From: Pseudonocardia acidicola
GTDB lineage: Bacteria > Actinomycetota > Actinomycetes > Mycobacteriales > Pseudonocardiaceae
Assembly (NCBI RefSeq): GCF_012911935.1
Contig: NZ_JAAXLA010000040.1
Span: 1-61,068, forward strand
DNA: 61,068 nucleotides
Reading direction: 5' to 3'
Within the stretch, counting starts at the first letter, position 1, and each line of letters begins with the position of its first letter. Below the pieces are notes generated by a model. The model saw only the letters and a program-made list of their open reading frames with translations. It ran no database searches and had not been told where the DNA came from. Of this stretch, positions 15,728-24,277 are shown piece by piece. The position numbers and the translations under genes are program-made.

Positions 15728-16828
15728 TCATCGCAGGGAGCCGACCGCCTGCTGGACCTTCTGCTGCAGGTCGGCCGGCAGCGACACGTACCCCAGCGCC
15801 GGCAACTGCTGCTGGCCAGGAGCGCTGGCGGCGTATCCCAGGAAGTCCTTGAGCAGCGGCAACTTGTCCGCGGTATTGCCGGCCGAACAGACGATCTCGT
15901 ACGTGACGAGAACGTTCGGATAAGCGTTGGGGTCGGTGTTCGTGTAGTCGAACTGCAGGCGCACATCGTTTCCCGACCCCACCACCTTCGCCTTGGAGAT
16001 GAAGTTCGTGGTGTTTTCCGGTGTGGCCTCGACGAACTGGCCGGCGGCGTTGCCCACCTTCGCGTAGGGGATCTGGTTCTGCGTCGCGAACGACAGTTCC
16101 ATGTAACCGATCCCGCCCGGCGTCGACTTCACGCCCTGGGCGATTCCCTGAGTGCCCTTCGCGCCCTGGCCGGCCGGGGCCGGCCAGTTCTTGTCCACTC
16201 CGTAGGTCCAGTCGGCCCTGGCCTCGTTCGCGAGATAGCTGGAGTAGTTATAGCTCGTTCCGGACCCGTCCGATCGGTGGAACGTCTGGATCGCGAGCGA
16301 CGGGAATCGAACACCCGGGTTCTCCTGCGCGATCGCCGGATCATTCCAGTTCGTGATCTTCCCGCTGAAAATCTTGGCCTGGGTGCCGGCCGACAGGTTC
16401 AGGTTGTTCACCCCGGGCACGTTGTAGCCCACCACGATCGGGCCGGCCACCATCGGGAGGTTGATCGCAGGCCCGGTTTTGCAGCGTGCGTTGGCGCTGT
16501 CCTGTTCCTGGCCCTGAGCCAGCGGGAAGTCGGAGCCCGCCCAGTCGACGGTGCCCTGGGTGAACTGCTGGACGCCCTGCCCGGAGCCGCCGCCGCCATA
16601 GTTGATGTTCGCATTGGAGCAGGCGGCGAGATACTGCTTGATCCATTGCGCCATCGCGTTCTGCTGGGCGGTCGACCCGGATCCTGTCAGGGCTCCCGAA
16701 GCGCAGGTAATCCCTGCCGCGGAAGCGGAATTGGCCGACGATCCGGAATTGTCCGAACCGCATCCGGAGAGTGCGAGCGCCGAGACGGTCAGCGTTGCAG
16801 TGATCGTGACCTTCGTAGAAATTCGCAC
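15728..16828 (-). CDS. pstS: Phosphate-binding lipoprotein PstS
   Basis: A 366-residue periplasmic-type binding protein. The signal peptide ends in a lipobox (ALALSGC), so it should be membrane-anchored by lipidation. The phosphate pocket is visible in LTGSGSTAQQNAM near residue 50, in GSDFPL and in HRSDGSGTSYNYSSYL. The GTG at 16828 gives a good lipoprotein signal and follows a GGAGGT, though the spacing is short; an ATG 21 codons upstream is less likely. Expression is probably induced under phosphate limitation through the PHO box upstream. Confidence 0.95.
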   Translation of the reverse strand: MRISTKVTITATLTVSALALSGCGSDNSGSSANSASAAGITCASGALTGSGSTAQQNAMAQWIKQYLAACSNANINYGGGGSGQGVQQFTQGTVDWAGSDFPLAQGQEQDSANARCKTGPAINLPMVAGPIVVGYNVPGVNNLNLSAGTQAKIFSGKITNWNDPAIAQENPGVRFPSLAIQTFHRSDGSGTSYNYSSYLANEARADWTYGVDKNWPAPAGQGAKGTQGIAQGVKSTPGGIGYMELSFATQNQIPYAKVGNAAGQFVEATPENTTNFISKAKVVGSGNDVRLQFDYTNTDPNAYPNVLVTYEIVCSAGNTADKLPLLKDFLGYAASAPGQQQLPALGYVSLPADLQQKVQQAVGSLR

Positions 16829-16923
16829 GGGACCTCCGAGATGTCGGAATCCGGGCTCGAGAACTCCGGCGCGGCCGGGTCGAATGCTCAAGGTACGGGC
16901 GGCCGGGTTTACAGCGACAGCTC

Positions 16924-16945
16924 CTCAGGTGAACGAACGATGAAC
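16924..16945 (-). promoter_or_regulatory. PHO box (PhoP-binding direct repeats) upstream of pstS
   Basis: Read on the minus strand, two adjacent 11-nt units, GTTCATCGTTC and GTTCACCTGAG, match the actinobacterial PhoP direct-repeat unit (GTTCACC followed by four loose bases). They lie about 96-117 bp before the pstS start, a normal distance for an activator site. Confidence 0.75.
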
Positions 16946-17053
16946 AAGCTTGAGGTGTGGTGCAGTTTCGGTGCTCCGAATGGCGCAGGCGCGGCCTGCT
17001 GTCACATCTCTGCCGGGAAAAGAGCAACGATCCGGGCTCAGCCGCGCCGCACA

Positions 17054-17401
17054 TTCGTCGAAGTCGACGAGGAGATGTCGCGGGCCGCGCAGGATCGGGT
17101 TCGGCTCGGAGGGTCGGAGGTTCGGAGGGTCGGCGGTGAGGTGGGGATTCACCACGCGCCGCGCGAACTCGGTCGGCGCGACGCGGGTTTCCAGCCGGGC
17201 CGAGGGCGTGCCGAAGCAGTAGCGGATCCCGCAACCGAAGCCGGGGTGCCGGGTGTTCCTGCGGTCGGGATCGAACCGGTCCGGATCGCGGACGCAGTCC
17301 GGGTCGCGCTTCCCGGCGGCGTAGACCACGGTGACGGGGTAGCCAGCCTGGTTGGTCATACCGCCGATGTCGATGACGAGTTGCGTCGCCCGGACCGTCA
17401 T
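17054..17401 (-). pseudogene. Cytochrome P450 C-terminal remnant
   Basis: One minus-strand frame reads like the last third of an actinobacterial P450. It begins with a TVRATQLVIDIGG strand, continues with AAGKRDPDCVRDPDRFDPDR, then the heme loop HPGFGCGIRYCFGTPSARLE with the heme cysteine, then NPILRGPRHLLVDFD. Nothing upstream in any frame looks like the N-terminal P450 helices, including the I-helix and ExxR regions. The piece therefore seems to be a truncated relic. It lies between the pstS promoter and a small unknown gene. Confidence 0.7.
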
Positions 17402-17848
17402 CTCGGCCTGCGGTGGCAACTCGGCGGGCCAAGCCACCGACCTGTCCGACCGCGGACACCCGGTGGTCATCTGCGTCCGAGGCGGCGCGCTCTCCGCCGA
17501 CATGTCCAGCTCGATCCCAGCGGGTTCGTCCGAACCGGGACGACTCTGGAACCCGGCGCCCGGCGACAGCCGGAATGGCGCCGGGTCGGGGGCGTCGGGG
17601 ACGGCCTCTGGGGGAGGGCCCGGAGGCGCGCATGGAACAGGCGTTCGAATCTGTCGGTCCCTCGTCCTACCGTGCGAGCCGTGCCCATGTCGATCACCCG
17701 CTCGCACCCGGGTGAGCCTGCTACCACCCCGCAGAGACGCCGCCGCGCTCGTACCGGTGGCCGTGTCCGGGCCACGGCGGCGGATCGGGACCGCGGGTGG
17801 CTGCGGCGCGGGCCGATCGGATGCCATCTCACGATAGGAGCCGGACCG
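17402..17848. other. Region without a recognisable gene
   Basis: About 450 bp of GC-rich sequence between the P450 remnant and the small gene at 17849. Open frames exist on both strands but have shadow-like composition, and I recognise no motif. It may hold decayed upstream parts of the P450 gene. Confidence 0.5.
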
Positions 17849-18112
17849 ATGCCGCTCCCGAACCCGAACCCGAACCCGCCAACGCTCACCCGCCGGCACC
17901 TCGCGATGCTGCAGGCCGTCGCAGTAGGCCGCGGCGAGGCGCTGTGCGGCTGCGAACCCGATCTGCTCATCGACGGCCGCTACTGCGACCACCTGGCGTC
18001 GCACGAGCTCTTCCGCGCCGGGCTCATCATCACCGTCGAGCCGGGAGTGTTCGGGCAGCGCGTCGCCGCTGTCCTCACCGACAGCGGGCGCAAGGTTCTC
18101 GGGGCCGTCTGA
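17849..18112 (+). CDS. Small protein of unknown function (87 aa)
   Basis: An 87-residue open frame starting at ATG 17849, with an AGGAG ribosome site 8 bp upstream. After a short N-P repeat (PNPNPNPP) the protein reads as a compact domain with TRRHLAMLQAVAVGRGE, two nearby cysteines (CGCEPDLLIDGRYCDH) and a strand pair FRAGLIITVEPG and RVAAVLTDSGRKVLGA. The end resembles a wing of a winged helix. I do not recognise a named family. The good ribosome site and protein-like composition support a real gene. Confidence 0.65.
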   Translation: MPLPNPNPNPPTLTRRHLAMLQAVAVGRGEALCGCEPDLLIDGRYCDHLASHELFRAGLIITVEPGVFGQRVAAVLTDSGRKVLGAV

Positions 18113-18453
18113 GGTATCGGCTGCTCACGGCCCAGGACCTGCTCGTCGTGCTCGCGGAGAACACGACACATGCGGCGCTGACCGGTGAGAACCAACTGCA
18201 GGGCACAACTGCGGGGACGGGCTGCCCCGTGCGCCGGACTGCACTCGGACGGCATGGACGCTCGACGCGATCTGTGGCGGTGCCGGGCGCGACGAGTCGC
18301 TGAACATGATCTCCGTCAACCGCGAGTACGCGAGCAGCAGGTGGACCTGGGCCGCCGACACGCCAAGGCTGCGCTGGCCGCCGGGTGGCAGACCTGATCT
18401 CGCGAGTCGCCGGCAGCCCCGGCCCACGTTCTCGGCGCAGGTCGGTGTGGCGC
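18113..18453. other. Region without a recognisable gene
   Basis: About 340 bp between the small unknown gene and the stop of the TetR gene. Short open frames are present on both strands, but none has a convincing start or recognisable motif. I see no clear terminator hairpin. Confidence 0.45.
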
Positions 18454-19206
18454 TCACGTGGGGGTGCCGCGGGGGCGGGGTCGGTGCTGCCAGTCGTTGC
18501 CTCGCCAGCGCTCGAGCCAGGGATCGGTGGCGATCATGGGAAGGAGGGTCTGCCACATCGCAGTGACCCGCGCCCACAACTCGTCGTCGGTGGCGGTGAG
18601 GTCGCAGATCACGTGATGTCCGGTGATCGTGGCGACGATCGATCGGGCCAGGTGTGTGCGCCGGGTGGCGTCGAGGCCGGGCCGCAACAGTCCGGCCTGC
18701 GCGGCGGCGCCGAGTTGGGTGACGACGGCGGACTCTGCGTAGCCGTACTGGCGATCGGCGATGTCGGCAGTCTGCAGGGAGCGCAGCGTCGGATCGTGCA
18801 GCAGCCGGGTGGAGCCGCGCACGATGGGGTGGCCGAGCAGGCGGGCGATGGCCTCGTCGCATTCGGCGAGAAGGGTTTCGAGCGGGTCCAGGCCGCGCTC
18901 GGCGACGTCGGCGACCACCTCGGTCCAGACGGCGTTCACCTCCGTGATCACCGCCTCGGCAAGAGCGTGCTTGCCGGCGAAATGGAAATACAGCGCGCCC
19001 TTGGTGACCCCGGCGGCAGCGACGATCTCGCTCAGCGACGCACCGTGGTAGCCGGCGGCGTAGAACTGGTCGGCTGCGGCGAGCAGCAGGGCCCGCCGGG
19101 TCGCGCGGGCCCGGTCCGGTGCTCGCGCAACCGGGGCAGTGGAGTCGTCAGTGGAGTCGTCAGTGGAGTCGTCGCCGACCGCGTCCGCGTCCACCCGTAC
19201 CCCCAA
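18454..19206 (-). CDS. TetR-family regulator of the gamma-butyrolactone-receptor type
   Basis: A protein of up to 250 residues. The DNA-binding domain reads RRALLLAAADQFYAAGYHGASLSEIVAAAGVTKGALYFHFAGKHALAEAVI, close to the ArpA/ScbR receptor group. The C-terminal domain has the length of that group. The reading frame opens at a TTG (19206), and a GTG at 19194 is an alternative; neither has a clear ribosome site. The N-terminal tail is a DDST repeat encoded by a 12-bp tandem repeat. A perfect palindrome just upstream suggests autorepression. No AfsA-type synthase gene is in view, so the ligand is unknown. Confidence 0.85.
   Translation of the reverse strand: MGVRVDADAVGDDSTDDSTDDSTAPVARAPDRARATRRALLLAAADQFYAAGYHGASLSEIVAAAGVTKGALYFHFAGKHALAEAVITEVNAVWTEVVADVAERGLDPLETLLAECDEAIARLLGHPIVRGSTRLLHDPTLRSLQTADIADRQYGYAESAVVTQLGAAAQAGLLRPGLDATRRTHLARSIVATITGHHVICDLTATDDELWARVTAMWQTLLPMIATDPWLERWRGNDWQHRPRPRGTPT
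19141..19173. repeat. 12-bp tandem repeat in the TetR N-terminal tail
   Basis: The unit GGAGTCGTCAGT occurs about 2.75 times in a row. Read on the minus strand it encodes DDST repeats ahead of the DNA-binding domain. The repeat length keeps the frame, so copy changes would only alter tail length. Confidence 0.9.
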
Positions 19207-19215
19207 TCCGACCCG

Positions 19216-19234
19216 ACCGTCCTATACGGACGGT
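19216..19234. promoter_or_regulatory. Palindromic operator candidate at the TetR start
   Basis: A perfect inverted repeat, ACCGTCC-TATAC-GGACGGT, lies 10 bp upstream of the TTG start of the TetR gene. The TATACGGACGGT type of sequence is a common form of TetR-family operator, so autoregulation is likely. Confidence 0.65.
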
Positions 19235-19829
19235 ACCGGCGAGACGGCGTCGCTGACCGGGTGAAATCCCGGCCGGCCGCGCTGCGTCGCACGATATGTT
19301 CGGATGGGGGCTTTACTGGCCCTTTTGGTAATTATCCGCCGTTCGGACGTAACGCATCGCCGGATTCCGCGGCATGTGGGCGAGTATGTGTGGCCCACAT
19401 CTCATACCGTGCGGTATGTTGTGACGGCATTCCCGCTCAGATCCTGGCGGTCATCGATCCACAGATATGCCGGCCTGCACCGTCGCAGCGGCCAGAGTGG
19501 AGGACTCGCGGTATGTGCACCGGTATCGGACGGCCCCACTCCCCACCGTCACCTCCACCACCGAGGCCGGGTCAGGGCCGCTGACCCACCGCGGCCGCGG
19601 TTCCCGGGCGCGGCGCCCCCTCGGCGACGGACCGCCGATCCGGCGCGCGAGGGCGCCCGGCTCCGTGCCGCTCCCAGCGCGGTGACACCGGTACCCCCGA
19701 GCGCGCGGCGCCTCCCGGTGCGTGCGGCGGGTCGATGCCGCCGACCCCTGCCTGGCCCGCGCCCACGGTGCGGGCCCGGCAGCAAGTCCCCAGATCCCGG
19801 ACCTGGACGATGGCCGAGGCTGACTGACG
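19235..19829. other. Long intergenic region with palindromes, no clear gene
   Basis: About 600 bp between the divergent TetR gene and the next plus-strand genes. The left part (19300-19440) is less GC-rich than its surroundings and holds several palindromes. The right part is GC-rich with only shadow-like frames. I could not support a gene here. Confidence 0.5.
19404..19417. promoter_or_regulatory. ARE-like palindrome
   Basis: A perfect inverted repeat, ATACCG-TG-CGGTAT, followed by GTTGTG, resembles autoregulatory elements bound by gamma-butyrolactone receptors. An imperfect palindrome (ATGTGTGGCCCACAT at 19386-19400) lies directly beside it. The half-site GCGGTATGT recurs at 19508-19516. 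It may serve the neighbouring receptor-like regulator or the downstream plus-strand genes. Confidence 0.5.
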
Positions 19830-20033
19830 ATGACCGCACCCCCCGACCGGACCACACCTCACGACCCCAGCCGTCCCGGGTCGGTCTCCGACCGGGTCGG
19901 AAGTGTCCTCGATTCCCTCGCCGAGGGCTACGGCGCCCGACAGGCCGGGATGATGCGGCCGGCCGATCGGGCTGAGCCGTGCGCGCGACTGCTCCGGCCT
20001 GCGGTGGCTGTGCCGGTGGTGGGGAAGAGATGA
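19830..20033 (+). CDS. Possible small protein upstream of the PIG-L gene (67 aa)
   Basis: A 67-codon frame whose TGA overlaps the ATG of the PIG-L gene (ATGA), the usual sign of translational coupling. The middle reads SVSDRVGSVLDSLAEGYGARQAGMM, plausible as a helix, but the ends look less protein-like. No family is recognised. It could be a small coupled protein or only a leader frame. Confidence 0.35.
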   Translation: MTAPPDRTTPHDPSRPGSVSDRVGSVLDSLAEGYGARQAGMMRPADRAEPCARLLRPAVAVPVVGKR

Positions 20034-20782
20034 GTACCGACGGCGACCCTCCGGCGGCAGCGCCCGCATGTGATCCGGGGCAGGTCGCGAGGTTGAGCGA
20101 CGCCGAATGCCCGGCCCTGGCCGGGTTGGCACGGTTGCGGCTGCGCCGCTGGCGCACCGTCATCGTGGTCGCCGCCCACCTCGACGAGGAGTTGTGCGCT
20201 GCCGGGGGGCTGTTGGCCAGCCTCGCCGGGCATGCCGATCTGCGAGTGCTGGCGGTCACCGACGGCGACGGCGGCACCCCGCGTCGCCTCGACCGGGCCG
20301 CGGCCCAGCGGCTGCGCCGGCGGCGCGCGAAGCTCGCCGCGGCCTATCAACACCTCGGGCTGGGGTCGGCGACCCGCTACCGGCTGAGCCTGACCAGCGG
20401 CGCCGTCGCTGCCGCCGAACACGACGTCGTCGCGGCGATCAGTGAACTGCTCGGCTTCGCCGACCCGGCCGGGTTGTTGTGTCTGGCCCCGTGGTCCGGC
20501 GACGGGCACCCCGACCACGACGCGGTCGGGCGCGCCGCGACGCTGGCCTGTCAGGCCTACCGCACCCGTCTCGCCTCCTATCTGGTGACGCCGTGGGAGC
20601 AGCCGGGCTTTCCCGATCTCCCCGTGAACCGGGTGTGCCGGTTTCTGCTACCGGAGGTGCTGCGCACCCGCAAGAACCAGGCCCTCGCCCACCTGATCAG
20701 CCCGCACCACCGCAGCACACCGGGACGGACGGGCTCCGCGCCCGGTCCGCAGGGTCATGCCTGCGAGGTGTTCGTCACATGA
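20030..20782 (+). CDS. PIG-L / LmbE-family deacetylase-like protein
   Basis: A 250-residue protein of the zinc-dependent N-acetylglucosaminyl deacetylase family (MshB, Mca, PIG-L). The first motif, usually AHPDDE, reads AHLDEE at residues 49-54. The later metal motif HPDH is intact, in GDGHPDHDAVGRA. The histidine, first aspartate and last glutamate of motif 1 are kept, so zinc binding is plausible; the changed Pro and second Asp (the usual catalytic base position) are unusual. The neighbouring genes do not identify the substrate. The ATG at 20030 overlaps the small upstream frame. Confidence 0.8.
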   Translation: MSTDGDPPAAAPACDPGQVARLSDAECPALAGLARLRLRRWRTVIVVAAHLDEELCAAGGLLASLAGHADLRVLAVTDGDGGTPRRLDRAAAQRLRRRRAKLAAAYQHLGLGSATRYRLSLTSGAVAAAEHDVVAAISELLGFADPAGLLCLAPWSGDGHPDHDAVGRAATLACQAYRTRLASYLVTPWEQPGFPDLPVNRVCRFLLPEVLRTRKNQALAHLISPHHRSTPGRTGSAPGPQGHACEVFVT

Positions 20783-20880
20783 CCCCACGCACGCCCCGTC
20801 CGGTTCGGTGGGCGCCGCCGCGGGTACGCCCGGGCGCTGATGGCGTCGCCGTGGCGCCGCGCACGGAGAGGGGAACCGAC

Positions 20881-21756
20881 GTGGCTGACAAGCCGACGGT
20901 GGCACTGCTCGGCACGGGGATCATGGGATCGGCGATGGGGCGCAACCTGCTCAAAGCCGGGTTTCCACTGCGTGTCTGGAATCGCACCCAGGAGAAGGCG
21001 CAGCCGCTGGCCGAGCAGGGTGCGGTGCTGGGAACGACTCCGGCGGACGCGGTCGAGAGCGCCCAGGTGATCATCACCATGCTGCGCGACGGTGACGCCG
21101 TGCTGCACGCGATGAACGAGGCGGCGCCCAAGCTGGGCCGCGGCCAGATCTGGGCCCAGATGTCCACGACCGGGCCACAGGCTGTTCCCGCAGAGGCGGC
21201 GTTCGCCGACGAGTACGGGCTGACGCTGGTCGACGCGCCGGTCCTGGGGACCAAGCAGCCTGCCGAACAGGGCCAGTTGGTCATTCTCGCGGCCGGTCCC
21301 CAGTCGGTGCGCCCGGTGGTGCAGTCGGTGTTCGACGTGCTCGGCAAGAAGATCCTCTGGGTCGACGACAACGCTGCACGCGCGGTGGCCAGCAAGCTCA
21401 AGCTCGTCGCCAACAACTGGGTCATCGGCCTCACCAACGCCGTCGCCGAGACCATGGCGCTGGCCAAGGGAGCGGAGGTCGACGCCCGGGCCTTCCTGGA
21501 CGCCGTCGAGGGCGGCCCGCTCGACGTGCCCTACCTGCGGATCAAGGCGAAGGCGATCCTGGAGAACAACTTCGAACCCTCGTTCGCCCTGGAGAACGCC
21601 ACGAAGGACGCGGCCCTGATCGTCGCGCTGGCCCACGAGTGCCATGTGAGCCTCCCGGTGGCCGAGGCCATGCTGGCGCGAATGCGCAAGGCGATCGAAA
21701 TGGGGCATGGCGACGAAGACATCGCTGCCACCTATTTCGCCAGTTTCGACAGGTGA
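20881..21756 (+). CDS. Beta-hydroxyacid dehydrogenase-like NAD(P)-dependent oxidoreductase
   Basis: A 291-residue protein of the 6-phosphogluconate dehydrogenase / 3-hydroxyisobutyrate dehydrogenase family. The Rossmann loop is GTGIMGSAMGRNLLKAG at the N-terminus. MSTTGPQ corresponds to the substrate-binding S-T-x-x-P segment. KLKLVANNW near residue 170 supplies the catalytic lysine and the NN pair. The GTG at 20881 follows a GGAGAGGGG ribosome site; the larger upstream frame overlaps the PIG-L gene. The substrate is unknown, with a small 3-hydroxyacid or semialdehyde most likely. Confidence 0.88.
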   Translation: MADKPTVALLGTGIMGSAMGRNLLKAGFPLRVWNRTQEKAQPLAEQGAVLGTTPADAVESAQVIITMLRDGDAVLHAMNEAAPKLGRGQIWAQMSTTGPQAVPAEAAFADEYGLTLVDAPVLGTKQPAEQGQLVILAAGPQSVRPVVQSVFDVLGKKILWVDDNAARAVASKLKLVANNWVIGLTNAVAETMALAKGAEVDARAFLDAVEGGPLDVPYLRIKAKAILENNFEPSFALENATKDAALIVALAHECHVSLPVAEAMLARMRKAIEMGHGDEDIAATYFASFDR

Positions 21757-21804
21757 GCGGACTTTTCGCCATCGACTGTCGTCAGAACGCCCTACTGTCG
21801 GACC

Positions 21805-24147
21805 GTGCGGCTTCCCGACGGCGTCCACAGGATGATCGGGCTGTGCCTGGTGGGCGGGCTCGTGCTGGCCGGATTCCTCGCACCGGTCACCGTCGGGCTG
21901 GGGTGGTTGTCGAACAAGGTGAGCGGATCCACTGACCCTGTTTCCGCGCAGTTGGTCGGCAAGCGGGTCTCCACCGGGTTGCCGCTGGTCACCACGGTGC
22001 TCGATCGCAATGGTGCGCTGATGGCGGTGCTGTCCGACCAGTACCGGCTGCCGGTTTCCTACGAGCAGATCGCGCCGACCATGACGGCGGCCATCGTGTC
22101 GGTGGAGGACCGGCGCTTCTTCGAGGACTCGGGTGTCGATGTGAGAGCCGCTCTGCGGGCGGTGTTGCACAACAGCGTGGGGGGCAGCCTGCAGGGCGCC
22201 TCGACGATCACCCAGCAATACGTGAAGAACTTCCTGATCAACGTGGTGGACCGGAACGATCCGATGGCCCAGCAGGCTGACCGGGCCGACACGCTTGCAC
22301 GCAAACTGCGGGAAGCCGAGATCGCGGTCCAGATCAACCACATCATGCCGAAAACCGACATTCTCGCGGGCTACCTCAACGTCGTGGAGTTCTCCGGGAA
22401 CATCTACGGCATCGGCGCCGCGGCGCGCGCCTTCTTCGAGACCACGCCGGACCGCCTCACCGTGCCGCAAGCGGCGCTGCTGGCCGGGATGGTCAACAAT
22501 CCCACTCGGTACAACCCCTACACGCACCCCCAGCAGGCCATGGGCCGCCGGAACACGGTCATCGACTCGATGGTGCAGAACCAGTCGCTGTCCGCCGCGG
22601 ACGCCGCCGTGGCGAAGGCCGCCCCGCTGGGAGTCGTGCCGGGCGGGCCGACGATCCCGGGCACCGGCTGCATGTCCGCCGCCCCCGACGCCGGGTTCTT
22701 CTGCGACTACGCGGTCCGCTACCTCGAACAGGCCGGCTTCACCGCCGACCAGGTCGACGCCGGCGGCTACACCATCCAGACCACGATGGACCCGACCATC
22801 AGCGGCACGATCAAGAACGCGGTCGACAAAAATGTGGCGCCCACCCAGGACGGGGTCGCCAACACCTTCGCGTTGATCCAACCGGGCACGGTCTCCCATC
22901 AGGTGCTGGCCATGGTCGCGAACCGCAGCTTCGGCACCGACGCCGACCGCGGACAGACCGCCAGGAACATCGTCGCCGACGCGAGCAACGTCTTCGGCGC
23001 CGGCTCCTCGTTCAAGATCTTCACCACCGCCGCGGCACTGGAGACCGGCAAGGTCGGCTTCAACTCCACGCTGCCCGACCCGTCCAGCGAGTGCTTTCCG
23101 CCGCTGAAGGTGGACCGGGACACCCGCTGCTACCCGGTGCAGAACGTGCAGGACGGACCCCCGTACCCCGATCCGATCAGCCTTCAGGCCGCGCTCGCCA
23201 CCTCTCCGAACGTCGCCTTCGTGGACCTGGAGGCGAAGGTCGGAATGCCCGCTGTGCTGCAGATGGCCGAACGGCTCGGACTGCGCCGGACGCTCGCCAC
23301 GAGCGACGCCGGTGGCACCCCGATCAGCGATCCGGCCGATCCGCTGTCGAAGAACCCGCAATACAACCAGCCGCAGTCGCAGTACTTCCAGAATCTGCTG
23401 TCGTTCACCCTCGGCAACAGCCCGGTCAGTCCGCTCGAGATGGCCAACGTCGCCGCCACGCTCAAGAGCGGCGGCACATGGTGTCCGCCCGACCCGATCC
23501 TCTCGGTCACCGACCGCAACGGCCGCCCGGTCCAGATCGCCCGGCCGCCGTGTCAACAGGTCGTCGCACCCGCTCTGGCCAACACCCTGCTGGCCGGGTT
23601 GAGCCAGGACACGGTCAGCGGCACCTCCGCGACGGCGGCCAGGGCCGTGGGCTGGACCCGGCCGGACATCGGCAAGACCGGCACCACCGAGGAGAGCAAG
23701 TCGGTGGCGTTCATCGGCGCCGCGAACAACTACGCCGCCTCGTCGATGCTCTTCGCCGACGGCTCCAACCCCCAGGAACTCTGCCCGGGACCGCCGGTAC
23801 ACCTGGGGAACTGCGGTAACGGCGCGTTCGGCGGCACGGTCGCCGCACCACCGTACTTCCAGGCCATGAGCCAGATTCTCGCCGGACAACCCGACCAGCC
23901 GATCCCGGGCCCGGATCCGGCCTACGCCGAAGCCGGGGCCCGTGCCCCGATCGTGCCCTACGTGGTCGGTCAGGACAGCGCTGCCGCGCAGCAGACGGTG
24001 CAGCAGGCCGGATACCCGGTGGCGCTGCAGCAGATCGACTCGACGACCGCGGCGGGCCGCGTCGTCGGCCAGACACCGCAAGGCAACGCCGACCCGCACA
24101 CCCCGATCACCGTGTTCGTCAGTTCCGGCACGACACCCACCGGCTGA
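21805..24147 (+). CDS. Class A penicillin-binding protein (transglycosylase-transpeptidase) with PASTA domain
   Basis: A 780-residue bifunctional peptidoglycan synthase. A transmembrane anchor covers about residues 11-32. The GT51 transglycosylase domain has SVEDRRFFEDSGVD and GASTITQQYVKN. The transpeptidase domain has S401-x-x-K404 (SSFK) and K624-T-G (GKTGTTEES). One PASTA domain closes the protein (PYVVGQDSAAAQQTVQQAGY). The start is a GTG. It resembles PonA-type proteins of actinobacteria and polymerises and crosslinks the cell wall outside the membrane. Confidence 0.94.
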   Translation: MRLPDGVHRMIGLCLVGGLVLAGFLAPVTVGLGWLSNKVSGSTDPVSAQLVGKRVSTGLPLVTTVLDRNGALMAVLSDQYRLPVSYEQIAPTMTAAIVSVEDRRFFEDSGVDVRAALRAVLHNSVGGSLQGASTITQQYVKNFLINVVDRNDPMAQQADRADTLARKLREAEIAVQINHIMPKTDILAGYLNVVEFSGNIYGIGAAARAFFETTPDRLTVPQAALLAGMVNNPTRYNPYTHPQQAMGRRNTVIDSMVQNQSLSAADAAVAKAAPLGVVPGGPTIPGTGCMSAAPDAGFFCDYAVRYLEQAGFTADQVDAGGYTIQTTMDPTISGTIKNAVDKNVAPTQDGVANTFALIQPGTVSHQVLAMVANRSFGTDADRGQTARNIVADASNVFGAGSSFKIFTTAAALETGKVGFNSTLPDPSSECFPPLKVDRDTRCYPVQNVQDGPPYPDPISLQAALATSPNVAFVDLEAKVGMPAVLQMAERLGLRRTLATSDAGGTPISDPADPLSKNPQYNQPQSQYFQNLLSFTLGNSPVSPLEMANVAATLKSGGTWCPPDPILSVTDRNGRPVQIARPPCQQVVAPALANTLLAGLSQDTVSGTSATAARAVGWTRPDIGKTGTTEESKSVAFIGAANNYAASSMLFADGSNPQELCPGPPVHLGNCGNGAFGGTVAAPPYFQAMSQILAGQPDQPIPGPDPAYAEAGARAPIVPYVVGQDSAAAQQTVQQAGYPVALQQIDSTTAAGRVVGQTPQGNADPHTPITVFVSSGTTPTG

Positions 24148-24277
24148 CGAGCCGGCCGGGCATATCGGGATGTCCCACTGTCGCCCTGTGCGGGGAGTAG
24201 GGTCGTCGAGATCCGGAAGGGGCGGCATCCCTTCGCCGAGATGTCCGCCAAGCCGGTTCAGCGAAGGAAGCGATGTC

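Noticed and set aside
16925..18004. Full-length minus-strand gene of 359 codons covering the P450 remnant
   Set aside because: Only the last third resembles a P450. The first 200 residues are shadow-like and overlap the small plus-strand gene with a good ribosome site.
19304..19975. Plus-strand open frame of 223 codons in the TetR-PIG-L gap
   Set aside because: The translation is rich in Arg, Pro and His without any pattern, and it overlaps palindromic regulatory DNA. No ribosome site was seen.
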